This document shows positions 1-12,767 of a DNA stretch of 64,000 nt, piece after piece. Source of the DNA: Phoronis australis (taxonomy: Eukaryota > Phoronida > Phoronidae); the NCBI GenBank assembly GCA_002633005.1, contig NMRA01000040.1, positions 79,362-143,361 on the forward strand, read 5' to 3'. The notes under the pieces are model-generated. The model saw only the letters and a program-made list of their open reading frames with translations. It was not told the DNA's origin and searched no databases. The translations under genes and the position numbers were made by a program. Position 1 is the first letter of the stretch; each line of letters begins with the position of its first letter.

Positions 1-196
1 AGAATCTAAAAATCCGTTCTTATCTCAGCAAGGAACAAAACAAGACCGACTTTTACACAAAGTGACTTAAATCAAGCAGGTTTTTTACTGAAAGTGCGGG
101 TTCATTGGACCCTTAAAATGACCATTCAGTGGAAAAACTTTGTATGCTTAAGACTATGCGTCTCCTCATGAGTTATATTTCAAAAAATCTACTTAC

Positions 197-309
197 TGCT
201 GAGCCATGCCATGAAAAAGACTTCTAATATCAAATAGCCACTGCTGTCGACGATGATACCAGCTATGAGAGAGATCACCCCTAGACCCAAGTTCTGGACA
301 GATTGCATT
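197..309 (-). CDS. MFSD1: MFSD1 exon 12 (last visible)
   Basis: Encodes MQSVQNLGLGVISLIAGIIV then DSSGYLILEVFFMAWLS (TM11 to TM12), then donor GTAAGT. The reading frame is still open, so the terminal exon is left of the window. Confidence 0.92.
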
Positions 310-3300
310 CTGCAAGCAAGAATTAATGAAATGGTGATACTATAGCTGCAACAGAAAATAAATAACAGGAATGCTGTAACCTCTCTTGAATTTCGCACAA
401 GAACAGTTTCTGAAATTGCAAATTTTCATTTTTCAAAGGCTTTGATTACATAGTTAAAATGTGGAAAATACTAAAAAACCTTAGATTTATGATTGCAAAT
501 TAGTATCAATACGTTTATTTGTATTAACGGCTTCTGGCCCAAAATACAATAAACAAAAAAGAATTAAACAGGCACATATACACGCAATCAACCCATTTAA
601 GAGTTGCTCTCGTCTTTTAAGGGCAGAATACACACAATTAACAACAAATATATCTGGATTAATTAGCTAGTACAAACTATGCTAAAGACGAAGTAAAGTT
701 TTATCGCAACTTCCATTTTTGTCAAGAAATTTATAAGGTTAAAATTTCATATCTTTGCCACATTGTATGCTAAATTGAAGAGTGTTTAAAGTAATAATAC
801 ATTTTATGAAATGTCAACAAGTACAAGCTGAGAAATTCCATACCTTGTTGGCCAATTCAATTTTCGATATGTTCCTTGTTCACTGAATATTTTCTAAGTG
901 GACTATTAAATTTTGACAAAGCACGACTTTAAGGCGCAGAAAAGCTACAAGTTCCAAAAACCTCAAGAAGCTGTGCCATTGGTTATACACGAATGTGTAT
1001 CAACGTTTTTCAATCTTCTTGTAAAGCTGTAAAGATCAGCTGCCTTAACATCTAATGCTCTTTGTTCGCATTGCATATAGCATTACGAAACACAAGTTGA
1101 ACATATCTCAAACCAGGCCAAAGAATGTTTGCTTTTACAGTACAACCATAATAATTGCCTCCAAACAGACCCAGAGATATTGCCCAAAAAAGTTGTAAAA
1201 TCAACTAACCTGAAAGGCCAAGTAAACAAAAACCATGGAGCAAAAGTATCAGACTTCAGCAAAAATCCAATTTATTGATGCCAGACTTATGCAAGTTTTA
1301 TAGTTGTAAAATCTATTCCTATTCCAGGCAAAATAATAGCCAAAATTGACCTTTTTCATTTTTGAAGGCTTCTGAGTCAGAAATAGCTGCAATTATACAC
1401 AAGTTCTCAAAACATTTTCTGCTGGTAGCTCAGGTATAGAACGTAAAAATGGGTAAGCATTTATCTAGAGGTACTTGTCTTTTATGAAAAACATGAAGAA
1501 ACAAAATTTCCTTTGTCCTCTATATTGTCTCCTAAATTGATGAGGTTTTTGTCATTTGTGATTAACATGGCAGCTTCCTTTTTATGTAACGAGAATACCC
1601 ACCATTTTTACACACCAAAAACTCAAATAGTCCAATGTTGAAGACAACTATAAACCGAACATCCAAAAAGCAGATGACAATTCCCCAAAGACTCACATTC
1701 CATATGCTGTTCCAAGCTGGTAGTCAGGCACTAACTGAGCAACGAGTGGCCAGAGGGAGCTGGCAAGAATGGAATACGACATTCCCATTATTGACTGAAA
1801 TAAATGTCAGAAGAAAATGAGACAAACGTCTATGGACTGCAGTCGTGCCAATTGTGAACTAAATAAACAATAGATGAGCAACAATGGCCGAGACATGTTC
1901 ATTATGGACTGAAATAAACAACAAAAGAACATCAGATAAACTGCCATGGACTAAACTCGTTCTGATTATAAACTGAACGAACAGTAGATAATGAAAGATG
2001 GTGTGAGATAAGTCTATCATGGACTGACATAGATGACTACAGAAGAACATCTGGCATATTAGTCATTCCCCACTTGCTTGTACAATCAGTCCAACACTAA
2101 ACAGAATCACACACTAGTCACTTACAAAGGTCCTGCATTTGAGGACCAGTTTTCTACACTGAATGATGGGCATGACACTGGTTCTCAGAACCCGGGGAAC
2201 CTGAAAGCAACTATTGCCCAGAGTAAATTTGTTTTCCATTAGAGGAAACATTTTGATGCATAAAATGGCAAAAGTCAGATATAACACACCCACATTTTGA
2301 GAACCAGTTTGATGCCCATCATCCAGAGGAGAATACTGGTTCTCAAAATGCAGACATGTTTCATCTGACTATTACTCATAAACAACAACCTATGATTCCA
2401 AATTATCAAGTTCAGTCTTCAAAAAAGACGAGTTGCCTGTTCTATAAAAGCAAAATCATACTATGGCAGGAGTTGAGCGCCATGTTATAGTGGCAAGTCC
2501 TTGGATTGAGTTTTTAAATAAGGTAAAACAACAAATGAAGACTGCAGTTTTACATTCGGGTAGTAGTTAGGCATTGTACAAAGATATGTCAAAATAAGCA
2601 GAGTCTACTCACCATGGCAACAAAAGGATTCACAAAGGTGAAGGCCAACAGGGCATGACAGCCCAGGGTGATCAATGTCCCCAGCATTACCCAGAATACA
2701 TTGCGTCCAGTTTTGTCAATGATGAAACCAAACAATGGCGAAGCACCCGCGGATATAATGTATACAATACTGCAACATACAGACAAAGTGGGTTTTATGG
2801 CAATAACATCTTTACTCACTGAAAAGCTATCATTTTTTACTCAACATAAATGAAAACAGTATTTTCTTCAATTAAGTCATTGTATAAGCTGAGCTTGTGT
2901 TTTCGAGCGACTAGTTTGGGGCACGTTTAATAAGGCATGCATATTGGAGAAGCCAGGTACAGTCAGACTAGCAATAAATACAATATGATGCATGATCTTC
3001 ATAAAAGTTAATACAGTTTGATACAGTCTCAAAAATTTGGAACACCAAAATTCAAGCCCAAATGGAATTCTCTCCATTCTGAAGGTTGCAGTAAGGGTCA
3101 CTTTGGCATTTACCATGTCTCAAATATTGGACCTTGCATTTTGTATCAGAACAGCCTGAAAACACATTTGGAAATTCATCAAATCATCGAAAACAGCTGC
3201 TGACACAATGCTTTCATATGACCCCATTGTGTGTAACATCAAAGTAAATGACTGTTTGTCGTTTATCGTAGTCCTTGACAATATTTACTATTTCTAAAAC

Positions 3301-6300
3301 AATTCCTCACAATGCCCAACTGCAGAAGTTTCACTGTAAACACCTATTGGCGTACACTAAAAAATGGCTGCCACCAGATCTGATCCCATGGTTACACTGG
3401 AGTTTTGAACCATAAACCCAAGTATCACCTGAAATCGTGTTGTATATGCCACAACATATGGCCACAGGTGTCTCACAACTGACTAGCGTTCTCGAATAAC
3501 ATAAAAAATGGCAAGGCTGAATCTTGAGTAATGATTAAAAACAAAACCTAATGCCATGGACCAAACCATTAGGCCTGCGAACGTCTGATGCACCACAAAA
3601 GACAACATGTACTCATTCTTTCTTTTAACACAGACTTTGAAAATCCCAGAAAGCCTACGTTAAGCCTACATTAATCAAAACGACTCAAAATAATCTTACC
3701 TATTTACTGCATTGGCAAGGTATGGATCGAAGTCAAACTTCATTTCAAAAAATACTCTAGAAAACAAAAAATACAATTACAATAATGCAATAAAAAATGA
3801 AAATCACCAAACATCCCATATAGCTTGCAGTCTTTTTTGTGCCAGTTATTTATAAAATAAGTTTCAGAAAAAGATTTTTGGTTTTTAAGCCCTATATACC
3901 TGCTTTCTGTCAAAAAAAAAACATAACTTGCAATTCAGAAAACTTTATTGCTGTAAAATTGTTCTCGTCTTTAAAAATCACCTGCCAGTAAATAAAATGA
4001 GAAGAACGATGGTGCAGTGAAGACTCCACAATTCACCTGAAGTATGCCGTTTTGGAGGCCGAAAAGTCACACTCAAGCTAAGATACGAGTTATCAGACGT
4101 ATGCACAGGATAAACACGTCTGCTAAGATGTAATAGGCCAAATATACCACCAACCAGGAGATAGTAGAACTGTGGAAAAACTGAAAGCGCATTGGTTTGG
4201 AGGCTGAGATTGTTTCTTGTAACCGCAAAATTAAAACAAGATTCGTCATTAAACTACAAGTGTTGAAACAAAAGTCACCAAAAACTGTGAGCTCGAGTTG
4301 TACACATGAAATCTCGCATTAATAGCGCAATAAACCCAAGCCTTCTGTCAGAAACCAACTTTTGATTCAGACCACTTGCTGTTATAAAATTTGTCTCATC
4401 TTCCCCCATACGCCTTATTCACGCAGCCGCCATTTTAGTAGAGAGCCTCGTTTTAGGTTAAAAAAACAATCCATTTGAGACATAAATATAATGAGGCACT
4501 CAAAACAATCATGCTTTGCGCAGTGATTAAGCGCAGAATGCATTGTTTTTAAAACCTTAAAACAGGCTCACTTTTAAAATGGCGGCTACGTGAATAAGGT
4601 GCATACTGTGATTACATATGATTTTTAGCCTTGAGAAGAACTGACAGGTCATTACTGCTACAGGTAAACATTAAGTTGCTCGTCACAGCGATGTAATTTC
4701 AGTCACTACAGGGCAACAGGTAATTTGTTGCAACCAACTCTTATTCAAAAAAGAATACCTCTAGAACACAAAAGATATTGCTTGAAAGACAAATGCGGCT
4801 TTGAAGAAAGTTGAATTTAACATCAGAACATGGTTTACGGCCGCTTTCAGGGAACAGAGCAGACAACAAATATCATGACTTACAATCCTAGGCCAATGAA
4901 CGGAAACACGGCGACGTAATATGCAACACATATCACGCAGATGATCCAAACACCTGCAGAAAAATCTTTGACATCTTTGATGTTAATAACTTCGCCTGAA
5001 AAGAGGACAGGATGTAAAATGTATGCATTGTTTTACATGATTCGATAGAAACCGATCTGCACTCAAAGAAGCCATTTCCTGTAAATAATACAGCACTTCT
5101 TAGGACACGGCAAAATCAGTAACTTCAAACCAGTAGAATTCAACTACAAGCCACAAGAAGGCACAGCGTTCATCGAATCTGATCTAAAGTCGTCATCGTC
5201 CAATGTTAACTTCATTTAAGTACACATATGTGTAAAATTTCATGAATATAAATCAAAGGGTTTTGGAAATAGAGCAGTGGACGCTGGATGCCAGACAGGA
5301 ATGACGGCATAATACACTCACATATAAAATATGTAGGCACATAAAAATCAAATCCTAAGGAATTTTTACTTTCAGAATTATATATTTTCACTGAGTTACA
5401 TTCTATGCTTTTTTGTAGATATTTGGCTAAATTTACAAACTTGTCGATAAGGTCTTAGATAACCTTAAGAATCTCATCATTGACAATGTACAAGACTCAA
5501 GGCCTTTCATGTACCAGCTAATATTGTGGTGCAATTCTATTGGCAAAAGTAACTAATAAAAATTGAATCGCAGTAGGCCCATTAATGCGAGCCTTTTCCC
5601 AGAAATTCTCCAGATCTTTTTCCACACAATCGTTTTCCTCAAATATGAACATAGCCAATAATTCTACAATTTTTTAATTTGACTTCATGCAATGAAGTTT
5701 CAAGATTTCGGAAAACACTCACAAAAAACCTGCTCGTAAATGAGCTTCAAAACACTGAAAGTTTGTTCAAAGACATTAACGGATGCCAAACCTGTTTTCC
5801 CAACATCTCTTTTGAGAATCCTTGATGCCCGCTTGTCGAGGTAGCCGAGATACAAAGCACAGACCAACGAAAACACACATGTCAGCACAGCTAGAAAAAA
5901 ATTACCAACCTTGCTTTCAAAAACAAGTGAAAACCAAATGGAATAATATTCTTTCGAAAACAGTAAATGTCATGGCTATCTTAATTCACATAGACATCTT
6001 CCGTAGCTACCGATCTGCACAATAAAAACTGGGGTCATCAACACTTCGCTGCTGGTGAACCAGAGCTGTTAGACAGTCTACATGAAACTGAGAAGGAATG
6101 TAACAGCTATTTGAAGTGATTGACAATGCGCATTTACCACTTTTAACATATTCATATCTACATATTCAGATATCTTGTCCTATCGTGAAGTTTCATAAAT
6201 TATTTCAAAGAATGTCACAAGAATTTAAAAACTTAATTACAAAAATACCAACAATAACAACTACAATAATAATAATAAATGTAACCTACATACTGAAACA

Positions 6301-9300
6301 CTACTGTAAGACGTTTACTGTTTAACTTATTAATTTTAGCCCACGCAGCCTCTATGTCTATCCTTAGCTGCTTGTGGTCTGAATGTGACCCATTGTCTGA
6401 ATGTGTCCCATTGTCTGAATGTGTCCCATTGTCTGAATGTGACCCATTGTCTGAATGTGACCCATTGTCTGAATGTGTCCCATTGTCTGAATGTGTCCCA
6501 TTGTCTGAATGTGACCCATTGTCTGAATGTGACCCATTGTCTGAATGTGACCCATTGTCTGAATGTGTCCCATTGTCTGAATGTGTCCCATTGTCTGAAT
6601 GTGACCCATTGTCTAAATGTGACCCGTTTTTGCATATGAACTGGTGTGTGCCGACTTCTATTCTGCACACTTGGGTGTTGGCAGCGTACCTTGTGCTCTG
6701 GACAGGACAGGATGTATTTGAGAGCTGCAGTATTGAGGAGATTTCATTTCCTATTTTTGTATTTTGTCTAAATTGCTATTAAAGTAGTTACTATGTAGTT
6801 TTTGTTTTTTGTAGAACCGAACTAAAGAAGAATTGCAACTGTTTATTGGTTTCACGTATCTCAATATTGTTTTAAACCTGACACCTCTTGTCTTTGCCGA
6901 CACAACTCAAGTCCACTAACTTTAAGTTTTTTTTTATACACCATTTTCGAATGGTTTTCAATTGTTAGCAATTGAGACTAGACAAGATTTTGCGACTTTC
7001 CGCAGTTTTGATTTTTCCATTCGCATTCCATTGCAAATGTATCAGACTGCAGGGAACACCAATTAGATTTCTTTGTGATTATTGTTTACTTAGAGAATAC
7101 AAGGCCATGCATGTTTAAGGATTTTTTGTACCTGATTAACATGCACAAAAATGTTGAATTTGAATTTTAACCATCTTATACCCTAAACTTTGGTCAAGCA
7201 ACTTTAAGTAAAACATTACGACTGTCAAATCCTTACCAATGTAGAGGGCCAAGCCAAGATTCTGCGAGCCCGGAAGGTTGAATGTATCTTTAACTTTGGT
7301 ATAAAGTGACTGCATGACGTTCATATTGACTGTGCTTCCCTGCAATTTTCAAAAGACAGCTGGTTTAGAAACTCATCTCCAAACACAACAAAAACTCATG
7401 CAAGTCAGCAAAAATTGACACAGCAACTGACAGAACTAAATCAACGAAGTCCAAAGTTAAAAGCAAGACAAAAGCACTTGAAATAGGAGTTGAAACTTTA
7501 GTAATAGTCACTAACAGGGCTCCCTGCATTTCAAGAACCAGTTCTCCAATTTATAAGGGGCATTAAGATTGTTCACAAAATCCGTGACCCTGAGACTATT
7601 GCCGAATTTTCTATATTTGTGTTGAAAATTCTGAATGAGTCGGCAAGTAGAGAGGCATAAAAATCAATTATGCCAGGTTATCGGGGGTAAACAGTGATAT
7701 AAGGGGTAAGACTTTCTTTTTTTAGAAAAGTGTATTTAATCTATTCCAATAGTAATGTATGAAAATGTCATTAAAACACAGCTCCATGTTACGGTCTTGA
7801 CATGGATATATTCTAGAGAACTATAACATACACCAGTCCACTATGCTGTCTAATTCTCAACTAACAACAATGCACAATACAATACAACACCACATGCTTA
7901 TGAGTTGCCATCAGGTTCTAGAGAACAATTGTTTAGCATAATTTAGTAGAGCATTGTGGGTAACTATGTCAGAATCACAAGAGGTGCTGTAGTATTTTGG
8001 GATGTGACTAGTCATTTATACTTTACAGCAAAGAAATACAGCATTGCCTATTTCGTTGTTGCATACGTCACCTAGTACCCCAAAATTACAATTAAGGTTA
8101 CATTTCATCAAAGTCGAACAAAAATTGTTATTCTTCCTTTTTTCTAAATGCTCAAAATTTCTGTGTGTGTTTCTTGATGGTAGTTGCACGGCTTAGACTA
8201 GGCATGTAATGAAGCAAAGTTTTCTTTCTGTTTACTTTTATTGAAAAATTCTTCGAAATGCAACTTTACTGCTCAGCCATATTGAGTTCCAAACTGAAGT
8301 AAATTCTCATTAATCAAACATTCCATCAAATCTTTTACTAAAAGTTATTATTGGTTTTGATGACAACAAAATATTTACGTACAATTCGCGCCATACTCAG
8401 TTGCAGTCCAAACACCATGTTAAGTTCTTTTTCTTTGAACCAACAGACGGCGTAAGTGTTCTGAGCAACGGCCAATGACTCTCCTCCAATGCTACAAAGT
8501 TATAAATTTACATACCTCAAAAACAACACAACTAAGCCTCTTTCAGCATCACTACCCAAAGCAAAGACCCCTTATTAGAGATCATCAGAAATGAAAAAAA
8601 TACAACAACATATTCAGTTACATAATTCTTTATCCTGTACAATTAAAATAATTGCCAAAAGCACAAATTTTTTCAATTTTCAAAAGCTGACAGCACAGAA
8701 TTAATTTTGTACCAAACTTTACTTCATAAAAGCTGTGCAGCACTAACTGTGTTGATCGTAAAACAGAATTTTCTTTATGATCATTTTTGTCGAGAAATTT
8801 GACAAAATGAAAACAAAACGACAGCCATGTTGCGTGATAAACAGGTGAAAATTTACTGCAATGCCCTGAACCTTCCACATAAGGATAAACAGATAACTTT
8901 GCTAGCTCTAACAAAGGAATACTTATGCATAGACAAGCATTGTATTCAACTGTTTATATCTCACCACACTGAATAAGGATAACAATGATATAATGATATT
9001 TTCATGGCTCAGAATCTAGACGTAAAAGACAAGTGAAGCATGGTTAATTTATGTGTATGACATGCTTTGGGTAAACTCATATTACGCAGTTTGATTGGTT
9101 AAGTCCTGAATTGAAATCTGAGTTGAGTCAGGATTCAGAGATTACACTCTAAGCACATTTCTATAACTGTTTAAAATCAGTTAAATGCTACATCGACAAT
9201 AAAAAAAAAACGAAGTGGTTCATTAATCCAAAAATTAAATCTACGAGCTCCATTCCAATTTCAGCCAAATCGAAGAAAACAAGAAAACCGTGTTCTACTG

Positions 9301-12300
9301 CCTTACTTCACGACTCGTTTTCTATGAATGGCAAAAATTTCAAAAATCAAAATAAATTTGACACTCGCCATTGTGAAAAACTGGATGACGCAAGGTAATA
9401 GTCACATTACCTAAACAACGCTCAAAAATGCCATTAGAGACAACTTACCCAAAAATAAATCTGCCAGCATCCATGAGCCACAGCTGACTTGTAAAGGCAC
9501 CAGTAGCAAACACCACCTGTTGGTGAAACAAAAAGGACTAAAATGACTTTTAAAAAATTTGAACATGAATTACACAAAGAGAATACATTAAAGGCACTGT
9601 TTCAACTAAATTTTTACATTTCTCTCATTGTAAAGAGAGTTACCAAGCACTAAAAGACCAATCTTACAAAGAACAAGCGGTAAACTGTAAGATAATTCAA
9701 TTTGATAGGGATACCTGTCCGACGGTGACAAACAGTGCAAACACAATGGCTCCCAGCCTGACACCAAAGACTCTGTCGATGAGGAAGCCACCAAAGAAAC
9801 AAATGATCACATTAGGCCAAGAATACCTGCAAAAATAGGAAGAAGGTACGTTAGATTTAAGGTAATCACTGACAGATACTAGCAACTGATATGTAGAGAT
9901 AGATGGTATGTAATTTAAACAAGTACAGTTGGTAACTGTTTCAGACAGGAAGTAAGATTTGTTACACATTAAATCAGCTGCTATAAACTTGCCTTCCATC
10001 AACTTTTGACCTAGATAACTGAGGCGACTTCTGGGCATGAGAACTGACAGTATGGTTATTGCTTAGATCACACAGGCTTGGATCTTAAATTGACCAGCAA
10101 TGAAAAGCCAGCATCACCAGCCTGGTCTAAAATACACGTCATGAACTCTCATTTCTTTCCAAGTCCAGACATCATTTCTAATCTGGGCGCGGAACAAGAA
10201 GAGTTTTAGGACAGTAATTTTACTAAATCAAAAGTTAACTTTTGACGAAAGGTGGGTTCATGACAGCTTTACGATATGAGATACGTTGAATTGTTTAAAG
10301 TTTCAAAAGAGACTTCCTTAACATACGTCGGGATTGGATAATGTAAACTTTGTCCCTCATATTGTAAGATTTCACCATAGATCCTCTCTCTCATATACAG
10401 CCTTGTTTTGTTTGACACACGTCGACAATGTTCATTATAGGAAACCCTGCCAACCACCATAAAAAATATGGCTTCAAATGTAGACCCATGGTTTACCTTA
10501 AGGAGGAGCTGTTAGTGAAAATTCCATGTAGGCATTGTTCCTCAAAGTACAAATGAATGTTTATATAGCACGCTTACTCTACATGATAGCCTCACGCAAG
10601 TAGTTGACGCAAACCCTGATCCCTGCATTTGTATTAAGTAAACTGTTGGGTTTTAATTACCAAGAGTAGAATGACATGAAGGTCCCAGTGTTGATTTTGA
10701 GGTCTGCCAACATAGTGTCTTGCATTGCGGCGGGGTTGTCATAGCAGAAGTAACTACCTGAAACCATAAGTACATGTGTTACTTACCAGTACAAGTCTAC
10801 AATGTAAGAAGCTAAAAACAAGCATGTGTCCTAACTAGTCACAATGAAAATTATTAGATACTGTAACAGTAAAGGAATCACATCAACTCTTCCTATACTC
10901 TTAGTCATACATACTAAAAGGAATGGTTGATAGAAAAGCACCAGTGATTATGGTTGGAAAACTTTTTCATCTCTCCAGTAACGCAAATGTATGCCCTGGT
11001 CACCAGGGCCTGGTGTACTTCCTGACAAGGGGACCTAGCATGACTGTTATGCAAAATGTACTACAAATCTTGTCATTAAAACATGCTTTGCATTAGTGGC
11101 ATTCCCATCTAAATACGTTGGAGAAAATTCAGATGTAGGTTTACTGAAAACCACCAATGCTAATTAAAAGTATTATTACTCTTTTACTTTCTATTTTGAG
11201 AATCTATACAAGCCCTTGAGTGGTACCAAAAGAAAATGATTGCGTCATTCAATTTAAAGCCACATCTAGTGCAATGTTTGAAACCGTTTTTTTTTTATTC
11301 ATGTTTCGGGGCATCATCCTTTGTTAGTAGAGAGAGCATGAGTGCCGTCTATGGAGAGTTAGCATTCCTTACAACACATGATTACAAACCATGAACTGAA
11401 TGGAGTTCATTGATCCAATGTATGAGAACATTCATTGCTGCTAATTTGATTTACTCTAATTTAACGGAGTTCAGTGAAGATGTTGCAACAACTAGATTGA
11501 CAGAGGACATACCACAAAAATAAAATAAGACGTACACATTCTACAAATGAAAAACAATTTGAAAGGAAATTATTTAGAATTTATCTGAACCTGGCTTGAG
11601 TTGAAAGTCTTATTAGTGAGCAAAAATGAAGTCTGGCATAAAATTCATGTCATTCCAAATAGTCTTCCTTCAATTAATTGGCTTGTTTTTTGCAAATAAG
11701 AACTTGTCGTCAAGATGTTATTGTGGAGTGACCATATGCATCAGGTGCATGTCATGAAATAGAGCATTGCCATCACCTGCTAAGTGTTTTCTTTTTCATC
11801 GGTGGTTCACAAAACTTAACTCTGTTTACAAAATGATGCAATTAGAAAAATATCGATTCAAAGAATATGAGAATTGTTTTCAGTCACTAGGTTGTAATTT
11901 TTCAATGAACTGTATTTCTGAGGAATTGCTACTTCGGTAAAGTTAAGTGCCATCTCCTGATACATATGCCCCTTCTACTAAAACAAAACATTGAGCAAAT
12001 AGCAGGTGCGTGTTGGCAACCCACTTTTTGCTACAGAAGGGGGAGGGCTTGGTGCCAGTGACTCAGAATGAGCTTATTTTAACAAGCACGACAATGTCAA
12101 TGTGTTATTCGAATACCAAAGATATAAAAAATACAGGTGATCGGGCACTGTACAGCTATAAATTTTGTTGCAAATGGAGAGCAGCTAAAACAACCTTGGC
12201 TTATTTCACATTTTTAATCACACTGATTCATAGCTCATAGCTGTGCTTAGAAGTTAGTACAGTCTGTTGAAATGGTCCTCACCAAAACTCAGAAAACACA

Positions 12301-12451
12301 TTAAGATCAAGACCAAATATTTGTGCACAGGCCTGTGTGGGTTGCAGCAGATAGAGGCACCACAACCAGACAGTTTCTCATCAGAGACATCGTCTGTGGT
12401 GGAGTCCTCTCCTAGGAGCTTTTTGCCTTCTGTGTCGCTTTCACCGTCCAT
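197..12451 (-). CDS. MFSD1: MFSD1, lysosomal MFS dipeptide transporter (12 exons, 3' end off window)
   Basis: Twelve phase-consistent GT-AG exons on the minus strand give 431 codons, against about 465 residues for human MFSD1, so roughly 45 C-terminal residues lie left of base 1. Recognisable family blocks are KYLVLILMCFLSFG (start of TM1), SYFCYDNPAAMQ, YSWPNVIICFFGGFLIDRVFG, the GGESLAVAQNTYAV loop, GSTVNMNVM and MQSVQNLGLGVISLIAG. The cytosolic N-terminus has an acidic dileucine signal, E8-G-K-K-L12-L13, matching the [DE]xxxL[LI] lysosomal sorting motif known in this family. Established knowledge: MFSD1 sits in the lysosome membrane with the glycoprotein GLMP and exports dipeptides. The start at 12451 is the only in-frame ATG before TM1. 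Introns run from about 0.2 to 1.5 kb. The gene is head-to-head with BACC1. Identity is very secure; transport function is inferred from the family. Confidence 0.95.
310..1696 (-). other. MFSD1 intron 11
   Basis: AT-rich sequence. No exon, repeat or RNA gene was recognised. The flanking exons join without missing family residues. Confidence 0.6.
1697..1794 (-). CDS. MFSD1: MFSD1 exon 11
   Basis: Encodes SIMGMSYSILASSLWPLVAQ then LVPDYQLGTAYG, aligned with the human ...CALWPMVAFVVPEHQLGTAYG. Donor GTGAGT; phase 2. Confidence 0.93.
2613..2769 (-). CDS. MFSD1: MFSD1 exon 10
   Basis: Encodes IVYIISAGASPLFGFIIDKT, then GRNVFWVMLGTL, ending AFTFVNPFVAM. The DKTGRN block is the second MFS motif-A loop between TM8 and TM9. 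Donor GTGAGT; phase 0. Confidence 0.94.
3700..3756 (-). CDS. MFSD1: MFSD1 exon 9
   Basis: Encodes VFFEMKFDFDPYLANAVNS across the junction, matching the human KVFFTEKFGF...AINS loop. Short 57-nt exon, donor GTAAGA, phase 2. Confidence 0.9.
4884..4995 (-). CDS. MFSD1: MFSD1 exon 8
   Basis: Encodes EVINIKDVKDFSAGVWIICV then ICVAYYVAVFPFIGLGL (TM7). Aligns with the human VKDFSLPLWLIFIICVCYY segment. Donor GTAAGT; phase 2. Confidence 0.93.
5172..5348 (+). repeat. Family A repeat, 3' end fragment
   Basis: Contains the family A tail: a subunit fragment (GTCGTCATCG, AACTTCAT) followed by a degenerate terminal hairpin with arms CACTCACATAT and ATATGTAGGCAC, ending CATAAAAA. Lies in MFSD1 intron 7. 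Confidence 0.7.
5792..5890 (-). CDS. MFSD1: MFSD1 exon 7
   Basis: Encodes LTCVFSLVCALYLGYLDKRA then SRILKRDVGKTG, the end of TM6 and start of the central cytosolic loop. The donor GTTTGG is a weak but valid GT donor, supported by exact codon continuity (GKTG to EVINIKD). Confidence 0.9.
6379..6630 (+). repeat. 18-bp minisatellite, 14 units, with higher-order pattern
   Basis: Fourteen units of CTGAATGTGWCCCATTGT; the last is degenerate. The W position alternates A/T in the order A T T A A T T A A A T T A A, which reads as repeated ATTA tetramers (72 bp) with extra A units. Because 18 is a multiple of 3, no unit creates a stop in several frames, which produces long spurious ORFs. Lies in MFSD1 intron 6. 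Confidence 0.97.
7237..7339 (-). CDS. MFSD1: MFSD1 exon 6
   Basis: Encodes GSTVNMNVMQSLYTKVKDTF then NLPGSQNLGLALYI. Aligns with GSTVNMNLMGWLYSKI of human MFSD1. Donor GTAAGG; ends in phase 1. Confidence 0.93.
8383..8491 (-). CDS. MFSD1: MFSD1 exon 5
   Basis: Encodes IGGESLAVAQNTYAVCWFKE then KELNMVFGLQLSMARI, one of the best conserved MFSD1 segments. Donor GTACGT; phase 0. Confidence 0.95.
9449..9516 (-). CDS. MFSD1: MFSD1 exon 4
   Basis: Encodes VVFATGAFTSQLWLMDAGRF then IFG, aligned with the human ...FWLMEFGRFVFG segment. Donor GTAAGT; phase 2. Confidence 0.93.
9715..9826 (-). CDS. MFSD1: MFSD1 exon 3
   Basis: Encodes YSWPNVIICFFGGFLIDRVF and continues to FVTVGQ (TM2 to TM3). The FLIDRVFG block is the MFS motif-A region between TM2 and TM3. 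Ends in phase 0 at CAG before GTATCC. Confidence 0.94.
10661..10757 (-). CDS. MFSD1: MFSD1 exon 2
   Basis: Encodes SYFCYDNPAAMQ and TFMSFYSW, the first luminal loop, which aligns with SYFCYDNPAALQ of human MFSD1. Acceptor AG and donor GTAATT; ends in phase 2 inside a Trp codon. Confidence 0.93.
12283..12451 (-). CDS. MFSD1: MFSD1 exon 1 (start codon, dileucine motif, TM1 start)
   Basis: ATG at 12451. Encodes MDGESDTEGKKLLGEDS and continues to FLSFG at the start of TM1. The donor is GTGAGG and the exon ends in phase 1, so the final Gly codon is completed by exon 2. Confidence 0.92.
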
Positions 12452-12767
12452 CTTTCAACAGGTTCAGAGTGAAAAACAAGGAAGCCAGCAGTCACGAGTT
12501 CTCAGCTGACTACTCTAGGTACTGAAAGCTCTAAAACAGTAAAATTCATATTTTAAAAACTAATTTCATTAAAAGGCTTATTTTATATAATTATAATTGT
12601 CTTCTATTATAATACAACAATTATCTTTGACTTCAAAAATTTGAAAATGACATAAAATGTTTAGGGCTGAGACTGAACAGCCTCGTTGTCGATTGATTAT
12701 ACGGCTTCCGGTTTCAGTGCGGGAGTTTTGGAAATAAACAAAGGTTGGTTGCAAAGGTGACAGCAAC
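12452..12767. promoter_or_regulatory. Bidirectional promoter interval, MFSD1 / BACC1
   Basis: Only 316 bp separate the divergent start codons. The interval must hold both 5' UTRs and both core promoters. It contains CTTCCGG at 12705-12711 (reverse CCGGAAG), an ETS-type core common in housekeeping bidirectional promoters. No TATA box at a convincing position was identified. Regulatory role is inferred from geometry and this motif. Confidence 0.65.

Larger units (their letters stand above)
1795..5791 (-). other. MFSD1 introns 7 to 10
   Basis: Intron segments 1795-2612, 2770-3699, 3757-4883 and 4996-5791. Apart from a family A 3' fragment at about 5172-5348, no coding or repeat structure was recognised. 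Confidence 0.55.
7340..12282 (-). other. MFSD1 introns 1 to 5
   Basis: Intron segments 7340-8382, 8492-9448, 9517-9714, 9827-10660 and 10758-12282. AT-rich; no further exons or strong repeats recognised. Confidence 0.5.

Noticed and set aside
6233-6782. Long ORFs on both strands with repeated DNGSHS, RQWVTF or LSECDP peptides
   Set aside because: All derive from the 18-bp minisatellite, which leaves several frames open. They lie in an MFSD1 intron and have no splice or initiation support.
10978-11010. Palindromic GCCCTGGTCACCAGGGC in an MFSD1 intron
   Set aside because: Single short palindrome without context; can arise by chance in a window of this size.
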